Assembly: GCF_003864415.1 (NCBI RefSeq)
Contig: NZ_BFFP01000005.1
Location: 7,315-56,663, forward strand
DNA length: 49,349 nucleotides
Direction: 5' to 3'
DNA from: Ligilactobacillus salitolerans
GTDB taxonomy: Bacteria > Bacillota > Bacilli > Lactobacillales > Lactobacillaceae
The notes below the pieces were generated by a model that searched no databases, was not told the origin of the DNA, and worked only from the letters and a program-made list of their open reading frames with translations. Made by a program: the position numbers and the translations under genes. Positions 8,810 through 16,446 of this stretch are shown here, one piece after another (within the stretch, counting starts at the first letter, position 1; each line of letters begins with the position of its first letter).

Positions 8810-8835
8810 GTAAAATCCTCAACAAAATAGATAGG

Positions 8836-8885
8836 AAAAAGGACCTTTGCACCCTCAGTTTAATGAGGCGGCACAGGTCCTTTTT
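8836..8885 (+). terminator. Rho-independent terminator after the aldolase
   Basis: Perfect 11-bp arms AAAAAGGACCT (8836-8846) and AGGTCCTTTTT (8875-8885), with a smaller inner stem. The A-run and T-run ends make it potentially bidirectional. It closes the carbohydrate locus. Confidence 0.8.
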
Positions 8886-8940
8886 GATGTCTGCTTTGGG
8901 AAAAGAAATTTGTTGAGTAAGTAACGCAAGAAGAACTGGT

Positions 8941-9188
8941 AAACTCCTCCAAGTCAGCCGAAGTAGGAGGAGAATAGGAGCCAAACTCCTCCAAGTCTGT
9001 TGAAGTAAGAGGAGAAAGAGAGTCAAACTCCTCCAAGTCGGTTGAAGTAAGAGGAGAAAAGGAGCTAAACTCCTCCAAGTCAAAGTAACGCGAGAATAGT
9101 AGTTAAACTCGCTTAAGTTTGCCAAAGTAACGCGAGTTTAGGAGCTAAACTCACGTAAGTCGGTCAAAGTAACGCGAGTTTATCAAAA
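8941..9188 (+). repeat. 42-bp stem-loop tandem repeat, array B (two arm types)
   Basis: Units start with AAACTC at 8941, 8983, 9025, 9067, 9105 and 9147. All are 42 bp except the fourth, which is 38 bp. The first three pair CTCCTC with GAGGAG around a 15-16-nt loop (AAGTC...GAAGTAA). The last two instead pair AAACTCGC or AAACTCaCG with a right arm ACGCGAGTTT. The short fourth unit has the left arm of the first type and the right arm of the second, so it looks like a recombination junction. A partial unit precedes 8941. The array lies in a convergent intergenic region. Confidence 0.9.
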
Positions 9189-9195
9189 TAATTGT

Positions 9196-9417
9196 CCAAA
9201 AAGATGGTGAGATTAACGCTTAAACTACACCTGTTTTGCCAAAAGAAGGTGAGATTAGCGCCTAAACTCCACCTGTTTCGCCAAAAGAAGGTGAGATTAG
9301 CGCCTAAACTCCACCTGTTTCGCCAAAAGAAGGTGAGATTAACGACTAAGCTACACCTGTTTTGCCAAAAGATGGTGAGATTAGCGCTTAAACTACACCT
9401 GTTTCGCCAGAAGAAGC
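9196..9417 (+). repeat. 42-bp stem-loop tandem repeat, array C (5 units)
   Basis: Units begin CCAAAA at 9196 (43 bp, one extra A), 9239, 9281, 9323 and 9365, with a partial unit at 9407. Outer arms are AGGTG and CACCT. An inner stem changes in step between units: TTAG-CGC-CTAA in some, TTAA-CGC-TTAA in others, which keeps pairing. The array ends 28 bp past the stop codon of the minus-strand beta-helix gene and abuts array B on the other side. Confidence 0.9.
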
Positions 9418-9444
9418 AGCCGCACGCATCTCAACGAAGAAACC

Positions 9445-10785
9445 TTACTGGTACGCTCCGAAGCTGACCTTGTCGTTGACGACTCGTGCTTTGCCGGCCA
9501 AATCTTTAATGCCCAGCCCCGACTGTAGTTTGGCGGTATTCTTCGCTGGCGACCCTTGCTCAAGGCGGAAATCACCATCCTGTGGCGCGACGAAATGCGG
9601 CTTGCCGGTATAATTTGGTTTCTGTTTGATCTTCCCCAGTTTGCCAGTAAACTGTTTTCCGTCGGCAAAGATGTTGTTTTGGATCACATTGAAGCTGTCT
9701 TGAGCATAGTGCTGCACCAGAATCTGGGTTGGATTATTGACTAAGGTGTTGTTCAAGATCCGAATGCTGCGCGCTTTACCTCTTTTTTTGTCATAGCCGC
9801 CAAATGAGATCCCGGCGATTGGCCTGCAATCGACTACCAAATTGTTGCGAATCACTATTTTTTTGGTTGTCCTGCCATGATGTTCGCTGGCCGCCTCGAT
9901 CCCAATATCTGCCTTGTGGATCTTGTTGCGCTGAATCTTGATGTTGCGAGCGCCATCGGCGTATATCGCCGCAGAAGAGGGTGCCTGATAAGCTGGATTA
10001 TCCTTGGTTGAAATATTCCAAATCTCATTTTGGGTCACGACTCCATCACGTGCGTAGTCGTGCTTGGCGGCTGTCCTTTCGTAGCCGATCAGATCAATGC
10101 CGATGTTGTCATTATCGTGGATCCGATTTTTGCTGATCTTGAACTGGCGGACGTTTCCATTGACGGCGACTGTTTCACTGGAACCTAGCCGATTATGGTC
10201 GATTTCATTGCCAATCAGCGTAATTTTTTGCAGGGGCTTTTTACTGCTAGTCCCATAAATCGCGATCGCATGTGCGTTGGCCTGCGCCGTATCTTTGGTC
10301 AAAGCTGCAATGTTTCCGACATGGCAATCTTTAATTGAGATCCCCTTGCTAGTCCCTGTGATCAAGATCCCGGCAGGAACTTGTTGATTGCGGGAAGTAA
10401 AGTTTTGCACTGTCAAACCTTGGACCTTGAGGTAACGGCGGTTTCTGATCGTCAGCAAGCCTTCCATGTCGCCGGCCACATGCAGCTTGCTCCCATCGAC
10501 CACAACTTTGTCAGACTGAAAATTGCACAAGGTGATTGGCAAGCCATTCCTCCCAGAGTGGGGAAAATGAATTTTTTCGTGGTAGGTCCCGCCATGCACC
10601 ACAACTTTGTCGCCAGCCCGAGCTTTTTTCAGCGCCGAATTGATCGCTTTAAACGGCTGGGCAGCCGAGCCAGTGCCAGCTTGCGTCGCGGCGAGAGAAA
10701 CGTGGATCGTTTGGGCATTGGCACTAGGTAATTTAAACAACAAAGCTAAGCTTAAGGCGAGGATAAACTTAAGAATGTTTCTCAT
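9445..10785 (-). CDS. Secreted right-handed parallel beta-helix protein (pectate-lyase-like)
   Basis: 446 residues. The N-terminus is a clear Sec signal peptide: MRN-K, a hydrophobic core, and probable cleavage after SANA. The mature part opens with a segment typical of PL9/DUF1565 beta-helix enzymes (PFKAINSALKKARAGDKVVV, then GGTYHEKIHF and PITL). It continues as imperfect beta-helix rungs to about residue 410. Such proteins act on polysaccharides outside the cell; whether this one has lyase activity is unproven, since no catalytic lysine/calcium site could be pinned down by eye. A GGAGA site precedes the ATG. Its 3' end lies against array C. Confidence 0.82.
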   Translation of the reverse strand: MRNILKFILALSLALLFKLPSANAQTIHVSLAATQAGTGSAAQPFKAINSALKKARAGDKVVVHGGTYHEKIHFPHSGRNGLPITLCNFQSDKVVVDGSKLHVAGDMEGLLTIRNRRYLKVQGLTVQNFTSRNQQVPAGILITGTSKGISIKDCHVGNIAALTKDTAQANAHAIAIYGTSSKKPLQKITLIGNEIDHNRLGSSETVAVNGNVRQFKISKNRIHDNDNIGIDLIGYERTAAKHDYARDGVVTQNEIWNISTKDNPAYQAPSSAAIYADGARNIKIQRNKIHKADIGIEAASEHHGRTTKKIVIRNNLVVDCRPIAGISFGGYDKKRGKARSIRILNNTLVNNPTQILVQHYAQDSFNVIQNNIFADGKQFTGKLGKIKQKPNYTGKPHFVAPQDGDFRLEQGSPAKNTAKLQSGLGIKDLAGKARVVNDKVSFGAYQ

Positions 10786-10826
10786 GGTTGGTCTCCATTT
10801 CTGTTCGGATTATACCGACTATCTGC

Positions 10827-11249
10827 TTATTCATGGTGTCCCAATCTTTCCAAATATTCGCCAAATCCTTCATCTTCTTCGATAATGCCGGTCTCTTTTG
10901 CTTCATACCAGTTGATTTTGTCGTTCAAAATTTGGAGATGATGTTGAATTTCTGCAAATTGCTCTAAAAAATTGCTTTTGGTGGTTCTTAAAAGCTGGAG
11001 TCGCTGGGGAATGGTGCTGTCTCCTTGTTCACGCCAGATAATATATTGCTTGAGTTCTTTGATACTCATGCCCGTTCCTTTTAAGTGGTTTAAGAACTTC
11101 AACCAGCTGACATCTTCTGCCGTATAGCAGCGCCGTCCATGAGGATCTCTTTGCGGTTTGATCAAGCCTTCGCTTTCATAGTATCTTAAGGTGGAAGCCG
11201 GCAAATCAAACTTCCGGCTGAATTCCCCGATATTATATTTTCGAGCCAT
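10827..11249 (-). CDS. MerR family transcriptional regulator
   Basis: 140-residue MerR protein. The winged HTH begins YNIGEFSRKFDLPASTLRYY and contains the signature ESEGLI. A C-terminal dimerisation coiled coil spans about 80-125. I chose the internal ATG at 11249 because AAGGAG stands 7 bp ahead of it and the family begins at this point; a longer reading from 11276 would add nine residues with no ribosome site. It is divergent from the DUF2255-CMD-cupin-AKR operon, whose promoter has the 19-bp spacer that MerR proteins untwist. MerR relatives of this kind often sense electrophiles or aldehydes, which suits the reductase it would control. Confidence 0.88.
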   Translation of the reverse strand: MARKYNIGEFSRKFDLPASTLRYYESEGLIKPQRDPHGRRCYTAEDVSWLKFLNHLKGTGMSIKELKQYIIWREQGDSTIPQRLQLLRTTKSNFLEQFAEIQHHLQILNDKINWYEAKETGIIEEDEGFGEYLERLGHHE

Positions 11250-11323
11250 TTTATTTCTCCTTAAAGTTAACTTCATTAAATATTATACAAAAATAGGCTG
11301 AAAAGCAAAAATCAGCGTATCTA

Positions 11324-11354
11324 TTGACTTAAAGTATACTTGAAGGAGTATGCT
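11324..11354 (+). promoter_or_regulatory. MerR-type promoter/operator with 19-bp spacer
   Basis: The -35 TTGACT (11324-11329) and -10 TATGCT (11349-11354) are 19 bp apart instead of 17. In the spacer lies the dyad CTTAAAGTATACTTGAAG (11328-11345), with 7 of 8 half-site positions symmetrical. This is the hallmark of a MerR-activated promoter and is of the AdhR/NmlR type of operator. It drives the operon starting at 11386. Confidence 0.85.
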
Positions 11355-11385
11355 CTTTTCAAATGGAAGGAATGGAGGTCAGTCA

Positions 11386-11766
11386 ATGGCTAAACAGTGG
11401 ACAAAAGAACAATTGAATCAATTCACGGATGCTGATGACATGTATGTTTCGCCTTTCTACGCAGACGGGAAAACCTTTGGCACGCCAACGTGGATCTGGT
11501 CAGTCGTGGTAGGGCAAAATTTATATGTGCGAGCCTATAATGGTCAAAATTCGCGCTGGTACCAGTCAGCGATGACACAACAAGCCGGCAAGATCAAACT
11601 GGCAGGGCAAGAATTTGCAGCCGAATTTATTGATGCAGCCGGAGACCAGGAGCTGGATGCAAAAATCAACGCTGCCTATCAAGCAAAGTACCAGGACAGT
11701 CCGTACTTACCGCCGATGTTAAAAACAGGTCCCGTCAGTGCCACTGTTAAAATTTTGCCAAGATAA
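11386..11766 (+). CDS. DUF2255 family protein
   Basis: 126-residue protein of the DUF2255 family (WSVVVGQNLYVRAYNGQNSRWYQSAM is the recognisable stretch). These are small beta-barrel proteins related to flavin-binding nitroreductase/pyridoxamine-oxidase-like folds; biochemical role unknown. ATG 11386 follows GGAGGT by 7 bp. A longer frame from 11350 overlaps the -10 element and is not a credible start. It is the first gene of the MerR-controlled operon and likely takes part in a redox or detoxification response. Confidence 0.82.
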   Translation: MAKQWTKEQLNQFTDADDMYVSPFYADGKTFGTPTWIWSVVVGQNLYVRAYNGQNSRWYQSAMTQQAGKIKLAGQEFAAEFIDAAGDQELDAKINAAYQAKYQDSPYLPPMLKTGPVSATVKILPR

Positions 11767-11787
11767 GTCTTGAAGGAGGAATTTTGT

Positions 11788-12111
11788 ATGGCCAAGAAAC
11801 AAACAGCCGGGCAAGAACAATTAGGTGCTTTTGCCCCACAATTTGCCCATTTGAATGATGACGTGTTATTCGGAGAGGTCTGGAGTAAAGAAAACGAGTT
11901 ATCTGCCCACGACCGTTCATTGATCACGATCGCGGCGCTGATCGCGATGGGGAGCACTGAGCAGTTATCCGCCCACTTGCAAATTGGCAAAAATAACGGC
12001 ATTACTCAAGAAGAAATCAGCGCTGAAATTACTCATTTAGCCTTTTATGCCGGCTGGCCCAAAGCTTGGTCAGCTTTTAACCGAGCAAAAGAAATTTGGC
12101 AGGAAAAGTAA
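11788..12111 (+). CDS. Carboxymuconolactone decarboxylase / AhpD-like family protein
   Basis: 107 residues. The core (ELSAHDRSLITIAALIAMGS, then LSAHLQIGKNNGITQEEI, then AFYAGWPKAWSA) is diagnostic of the CMD family. The CXXC of peroxidase-active AhpD is absent, so it is the non-thiol type. The ATG at 11788 follows GAAGGAGGAATTTTGT. It is the second gene of the operon, 21 bp after DUF2255, and is commonly found with cupin and aldo/keto reductase genes in lactobacilli. Its exact reaction is unknown. Confidence 0.88.
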   Translation: MAKKQTAGQEQLGAFAPQFAHLNDDVLFGEVWSKENELSAHDRSLITIAALIAMGSTEQLSAHLQIGKNNGITQEEISAEITHLAFYAGWPKAWSAFNRAKEIWQEK

Positions 12112-12135
12112 TTTGTCTTAAGTAAGGAGAAAAAA

Positions 12136-12573
12136 ATGACAGCGAAAAAAGTTGAACAGCCTGGAGTCTTTGCGACTGGACCCAAAAACGATGCCTATGC
12201 TCAATACTTCATTGGCCAGAGTTATAACTAGACCTTAGTTATTCCTGAAAAAGACGTGAGTGTTCCGGTCGGAAATGTCACCTTTGAACCGGGGTGCCGG
12301 AATAACTGGCACATCCATCATGGCGGCAGTCAAATTTTACTGGTGACGGGCGGTGAAGGCTGGTATCAAGAAGCAGGGCGACCAGCTCAACGCTTAAAGC
12401 CGGGCGATGTTGTGATCGCACATGACGGCGTCAAACATTGGCATGGGGCAGCTAAGGATTCCTGGTTTAGTCATCTTGCCATTACCACAGGGACTTCGGA
12501 ATGGCTTGAACCGGTGACAGATCAAGAATATTTCGCGTTATCAGAGGAGGCTGAAAATGACAATTCTCACTGA
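12136..12573 (+). pseudogene. Cupin-domain protein interrupted by an in-frame TAG
   Basis: An ATG at 12136, after AAGGAG, opens a frame whose protein reads as a cupin, but codon 32 (12229-12231) is TAG. The same frame continues without another stop to 12573. It carries the cupin metal site (NNWHIHHGG, then GEGWYQEAG, then HDGVKHWHGAA). Normal family members run through this point, so this is a single nonsense mutation. An in-frame GTG at 12256 has no good ribosome site but could give a 105-residue fragment that retains the metal-binding motifs. The 3' end overlaps the aldo/keto reductase start by 17 bp. Either the cupin is lost or TAG is sometimes read through. Confidence 0.85.
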
Positions 12574-13420
12574 AAATTACACCTTAAATAATGGAGTCAA
12601 AATCCCGAAATTAGGTTTTGGAACCTGGCTGATCGGAAATGACCAAGCGGCTAAAGCGGTCCAACAGGCTGCCCAAGTCGGGTATCGTCACTTTGATACC
12701 GCACAAGCTTATGGAAATGAGGAGGGTGTTGGTGCCGGTTTAAAGGCAACTGGCCTGAAGCGCGCTGAATTGTTTGTGACCACGAAGGTCCAAGCTGAAT
12801 TCAAAGACTATTTGACGGCAAAAAAATCAGTTGACGGATCGTTGCAAAAACTCGGTTTAGACTATGTGGACCTCTTGTTGATCCATGCGCCTGAACCGTG
12901 GGCAGAATTTCACGGCGAAAACCATTACCTCGAAGAGAACGTGGAAGTGTGGCGCGCGATGGAAGAAGCGCTGCAAGCGGGCAAGGTCCGGGCGATCGGG
13001 GTCTCTAATTTCTTGCAAACGGACTTAACTAATATCCTAGAAAATGGTTCAGTTAAACCAGCTGTGAATCAATTGTTGACCCACGTTGGGCATACTTCCT
13101 TTGATCTGCTGGAACAAGCACAGCGAAATGATATTTTGGTTGAAGCCTATTCACCCGTAGCCCACGGCGAGATCTTGCAAAACGAGCAAATCAAGCAAAT
13201 GGCACACAAATATCAAGTGACAGTCCCGCAATTGGCCATTCGTTATTGTTTGGAATTAGGGACCTTGCCTTTGCCCAAGAGTGCCAACCCAGAGCATATT
13301 GCCAATAACGCGGACGTTGATTTTAAAATAGCCGCAGAAGATATGCAGGTCTTGGAAAAATTACCCCAAATTAAAGATTATGGTAATTCAAGTGATTTTC
13401 CGGTCTTTAGCGGAAAGTAA
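12557..13420 (+). CDS. Aldo/keto reductase
   Basis: 287-residue (beta/alpha)8 NADPH-dependent oxidoreductase of the AKR superfamily, 2,5-diketogluconate-reductase-like group. FGTWLIG lies near the start, FDTAQAYGNE holds catalytic Asp47 and Tyr52, the lysine is in TTKVQ and the histidine in LLIHAPEP. The end of the barrel has LPLPKSANPEHI, part of the NADPH site. It reduces aldehydes or ketones in the cytoplasm. The ATG at 12557 sits inside the cupin frame with GAGGAGG ahead, suggesting translational coupling. MerR control upstream points to an aldehyde or electrophile response. Confidence 0.92.
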   Translation: MTILTENYTLNNGVKIPKLGFGTWLIGNDQAAKAVQQAAQVGYRHFDTAQAYGNEEGVGAGLKATGLKRAELFVTTKVQAEFKDYLTAKKSVDGSLQKLGLDYVDLLLIHAPEPWAEFHGENHYLEENVEVWRAMEEALQAGKVRAIGVSNFLQTDLTNILENGSVKPAVNQLLTHVGHTSFDLLEQAQRNDILVEAYSPVAHGEILQNEQIKQMAHKYQVTVPQLAIRYCLELGTLPLPKSANPEHIANNADVDFKIAAEDMQVLEKLPQIKDYGNSSDFPVFSGK

Positions 13421-13476
13421 TTTGTCTGTGAAATCTTGCGTGGGAAGTGGATGACTAGACAGTAAAGTTTAAAATC

Positions 13477-13521
13477 AAAAAGTCTTTTTGGTGAAGTTTT
13501 GCTTTACCGGAGAGACTTTTT
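13477..13521 (+). terminator. Terminator of the MerR-controlled operon
   Basis: Arms AAAAAGTCT (13477-13485) and AGACTTTTT (13513-13521) with A and T runs at the ends; likely bidirectional. The stretch 13523-13709 that follows has no intact gene, only a possible decayed minus-strand reading frame. Confidence 0.75.
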
Positions 13522-13709
13522 GCTTGAGTTGAATGATCCAAATTCTTGATGCAGAGGTTGAAAAATTTTAGTGGGCTGTTTGTGGTTGCTAGTTCAATTG
13601 ACTTTGATCCAGACTGCAACAAATCGGATTAATCTTTTCCCGACATTGAGCCAGCTTCCAAAGCAACTAGATAATAATCCAAGCCTCTGTACGTTATAAC
13701 TTGCAACCT

Positions 13710-13981
13710 TTAGTTCGTAAATTCGATCCTAATTGTTTTGCCCGTGGCGTGCGCAATTTCTGCCAAATTATCGAAGGCCATGCTCAATGCGAGCGATGGT
13801 AGATTGAGGTACTCCCGCTCTTTTTGGCTAAATCTTCTTGGGTTAAACCAGCTTCTTCACGTGCATAATATAAGGCAAGATCACTGGCAGAACGTTCCTT
13901 TTCAGCACGGTAATTTTTGGCAAATTCTGGATCTTTTAACTCACGTTTTAGAATATCATTGATTTTAATTTTGATCTCACC
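13710..13981 (-). pseudogene. Frameshifted XRE/HigA-type antitoxin remnant
   Basis: Read on the minus strand, this stretch encodes an HTH antitoxin in pieces. The first frame gives IKINDILKRELKDPEFAKNY and continues to AREEAGLTQEDLAKKSG. A shift is needed to read GVPQSTIARIEHG, the recognition helix, and a second shift to read FDNLAEIAHATGKTIRIEFTN before the stop at 13710-13712. The order matches HigA-like antitoxins (N-terminal helix, HTH, short beta tail). At least two frameshifts, and no ATG in frame at the 5' end, make it a pseudogene. No HigB-like toxin was found next to it. Confidence 0.75.
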
Positions 13982-13993
13982 ATTCCTTTCTTA

Positions 13994-14176
13994 GTGCAGG
14001 GGCGTGCTTTATCTAGAATAGAAATCGTAATTATTGTCTCGTTTGGCGCCTGTTGGCTTGCATCACTGCTGGTGCCTTCAGTCGTAGTTTTCAATCTTAG
14101 TTCTGTCACTACGTTAATTATTATGAACATCGCCCATGCTGTGGGTGTTTTCTTCTGGGGCAAAAGTAAAAACTAG
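13994..14176 (+). CDS. Possible small membrane peptide or gene fragment
   Basis: 60 codons from GTG 13994, giving two hydrophobic segments (about 9-27 and 31-53) and a C-terminus GKSKN. There is no ribosome site at the GTG, and the frame starts amid the decayed antitoxin's upstream region. A good terminator follows 17 bp after its stop. It could be the 3' end of a lost multi-spanning membrane protein gene. Uncertain. Confidence 0.35.
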   Translation: MQGRALSRIEIVIIVSFGACWLASLLVPSVVVFNLSSVTTLIIMNIAHAVGVFFWGKSKN

Positions 14177-14192
14177 GATAAACTATCCGTAG

Positions 14193-14223
14193 CCGTGTTC
14201 GTTAATGCGAATACGGTTTTTTT
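14193..14223 (+). terminator. Rho-independent terminator
   Basis: CCGTGTTCG (14193-14201), loop TTAATG, CGAATACGG (14208-14216) with one G-T wobble, then seven T. It separates the remnant region from the methylase gene downstream. Confidence 0.8.
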
Positions 14224-14382
14224 CGGTTTCTTTTGATCAAAAAGGAAACACATTACGAGATTGATCAAAGATAATAAAAATATTTTTCCAACTTAGTATA
14301 CAAAAACTAACTAGACAAAACGAAACTATCAGCCTATAATATTAATTTGTAAACCGATTTCAAAAATGAACGGAGAAACTAA

Positions 14383-16188
14383 ATGAACGAAAAGATAAAT
14401 AATAAGCTATGGAGCATAGCCAACAAGTTACGGGGTTCAGGAGTCAGCCCAGAGCAGTTCCTACATGTGATCTGCATGGTGCTATATGTCGGGCATGAAG
14501 ATAAGGAAGTCTTGCGCAAATTAATGTTGGCAGATAAGGAAGAGCTATTGACTGCAATTGCCAAGGTGCAAGTCGACCAGCCAACAAAAATTATTGGGCT
14601 TGCTGACGAGGATCTGCTGGCAGCAATTCCGACTAATGTTTTGGTCGAAGTTTATGACCTTGTTAAGTACCTGGATCCGCAAGAGGATGCTGAATTTTTA
14701 GAAGAACTGATGAGTCAGATGCAGCAGAATGCTGGCAAGCGGGGCAGTATTTTGGATGATTTCCCACAAACGGGAAAATTGATGATGGAACTAGCGGCAC
14801 CAACTCCACAAGAAAAAATTTATGATCCGTATTTCAGGACAGGGATCAGGTACAGCGAGTTATTAGCAGCCAACCCTGATCAGCAAATCTATGCTCAAGA
14901 ACCAAACCAGTTAGCATATGTAGCAGGGCAAGTGAGGTCATATCTGCGGCAGGCAGGTAATGTACAAGTTCTCCACCAAGATGTTTTACAGGAAAAACTG
15001 AGTCCAAAAATTAATGGCGTTGTGGATCTGACTTTGGCTTCACCGCCAATGCATCGCCGCATGAGACCAGAGGATCTGGATAAAGAGCGGTACCGTTTTG
15101 GCAAGCCGTCAAGCATAGTTGATTGGGCTTATGTGATGAGCGGCCTCGATGTATTAAACGACACTGGACGCGCAATCTTTAATCTCAGTAATTCGGCTGT
15201 CTTTCGGGGCAACATCGACGCTGAGATCAGGGAAAAAATCGTGTCAGCTGATTTGATTGAAGCAGTGATCGCCCTGCCGGATGAACGCAAAGTTGCCAGT
15301 GGAGTTCCTCGGGTCCTTGTCTTGTTTAGGATGCATAAAACAAGCCACCAGGGTCAAGTGTTGATGATCAATGCCCGGCATTTGTCCAAGAAAAAATTTG
15401 ATTTTAGCCAAGCAGTACACCAGCAGATCAAGCAAATTCTTGAGCAAGGACAGGAAAAAGAGGGTGTTTCCGCTTGGGTGAACAACGAAACGATCACGAA
15501 AAATAACGGGATCTTGGTGCCTGACCAGTATATCGAGCAGGATGTCTTTAAACTCAGCCCAGACCTAAAAATTAGGTTAAACCGGGAGAAAATCGGCCAG
15601 GTGCCAATGCTTGAGTTAGGACAAGTCGCCGAGCTCTACCGTGGCTTTAACGTCACCAGCAGTGATGAAGAACCAGATGGCAGCTATGGATTGATCAAGA
15701 TTTCAGACCTCGCTGGAGGAAAAATTAATTATGCGCAGTTGGCGCGGACGAATGGCAAGGCTAACACTCGCGTTGAAAATTATCAGGTTCAAAAAGGCGA
15801 TGTTCTTTTGCCAATCAGGGGCGAGCTCAGAGCTGCCGTTGTAGTGACAGAGGCTCACCCGAATGTCTTGTTGACACAAAACATCATTGGAGTCAGACCG
15901 ATTGAAGGAAAGCTGGATAGCCAGTGGTTGGTTGAATATCTGAACAGCCCAGTTGGTCGCGCATTGTTGAGCGGCATTAGTGTTGGAACCATGATCAAGC
16001 AAATCCCACTGCAGCAACTGAAAAAGCTGGCGATCTTGCCGAATCAAACACAAGCAGTGGCTGACTATCGTGAAAAGAAGGATGGCTTGGAGGAGCAGTT
16101 GAGGCAGATCCAGCTGCAAATGGAGCAGGCTAAGAATGAGTTCTATCAAGCGAGCGGGATTGGAGAATTGTTTGAAAAAAGTAACTAA
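14383..16188 (+). CDS. Orphan N6-adenine methylase / specificity-subunit fusion (HsdM-HsdS-like) with altered motifs
   Basis: 601 residues. The N-terminal half is an HsdM-type methylase fold: helical region, then motif I at 148-154 reading DPYFRTG, and a motif IV equivalent at 220-223 reading SPPM. The canonical forms are DPACGTG and NPPF, so the first glycine and the target-base residues are changed and activity is doubtful. The C-terminal part (about 405-590) resembles one HsdS target-recognition domain: MLELGQVAELYRGF, then LLTQNIIGVRP, and a final coiled coil. No hsdR with an HsdM-binding partner is adjacent. ATG 14383 follows CGGAG. It may be a DNA-binding modulator rather than a working methylase, or an unusual active enzyme. 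Confidence 0.75.
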   Translation: MNEKINNKLWSIANKLRGSGVSPEQFLHVICMVLYVGHEDKEVLRKLMLADKEELLTAIAKVQVDQPTKIIGLADEDLLAAIPTNVLVEVYDLVKYLDPQEDAEFLEELMSQMQQNAGKRGSILDDFPQTGKLMMELAAPTPQEKIYDPYFRTGIRYSELLAANPDQQIYAQEPNQLAYVAGQVRSYLRQAGNVQVLHQDVLQEKLSPKINGVVDLTLASPPMHRRMRPEDLDKERYRFGKPSSIVDWAYVMSGLDVLNDTGRAIFNLSNSAVFRGNIDAEIREKIVSADLIEAVIALPDERKVASGVPRVLVLFRMHKTSHQGQVLMINARHLSKKKFDFSQAVHQQIKQILEQGQEKEGVSAWVNNETITKNNGILVPDQYIEQDVFKLSPDLKIRLNREKIGQVPMLELGQVAELYRGFNVTSSDEEPDGSYGLIKISDLAGGKINYAQLARTNGKANTRVENYQVQKGDVLLPIRGELRAAVVVTEAHPNVLLTQNIIGVRPIEGKLDSQWLVEYLNSPVGRALLSGISVGTMIKQIPLQQLKKLAILPNQTQAVADYREKKDGLEEQLRQIQLQMEQAKNEFYQASGIGELFEKSN

Positions 16189-16320
16189 TTTTTTCAAACG
16201 GATCTCAAAATAATTTGATTTTGTCCGATATTATCTATAGAAAGCTTTATAATAAAAATAGTTAAAAAGTCGATAGTTGAAGTCCGGAGAAAATTAGAGC
16301 TATTCAATTATTAAATAAGA

Positions 16321-16395
16321 TTATCAGATGAATTGCCGCAAAGCTTGCAGCTTTTTAAAGCCTATGTTGAAGCCGGCTACGTAATTAAATTGTAA
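16321..16395 (+). pseudogene. Short coding remnant upstream of the restriction system
   Basis: In one frame 16321-16395 reads LSDELPQSLQLFKAYVEAGY, then VIKL and a stop, with protein-like composition but no start codon or ribosome site and a stop just upstream. It may be the 3' end of a gene removed when the restriction genes were inserted. Too short to identify. Nothing else is recognised in 16189-16446. Confidence 0.3.
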
Positions 16396-16446
16396 TAAAA
16401 ATCCCCCATAGAGTGAGGATACGTTTTATGATCAGGAGGCAAACTA

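Noticed and set aside
7585-9417. CRISPR array
   Set aside because: Units are strictly periodic and near-identical with no unique spacers, and there are no cas genes.
9192-9467. 91-codon ORF through array C and minus-strand ORFs through array B
   Set aside because: The same repeat artefact; translations simply repeat 14-residue units.
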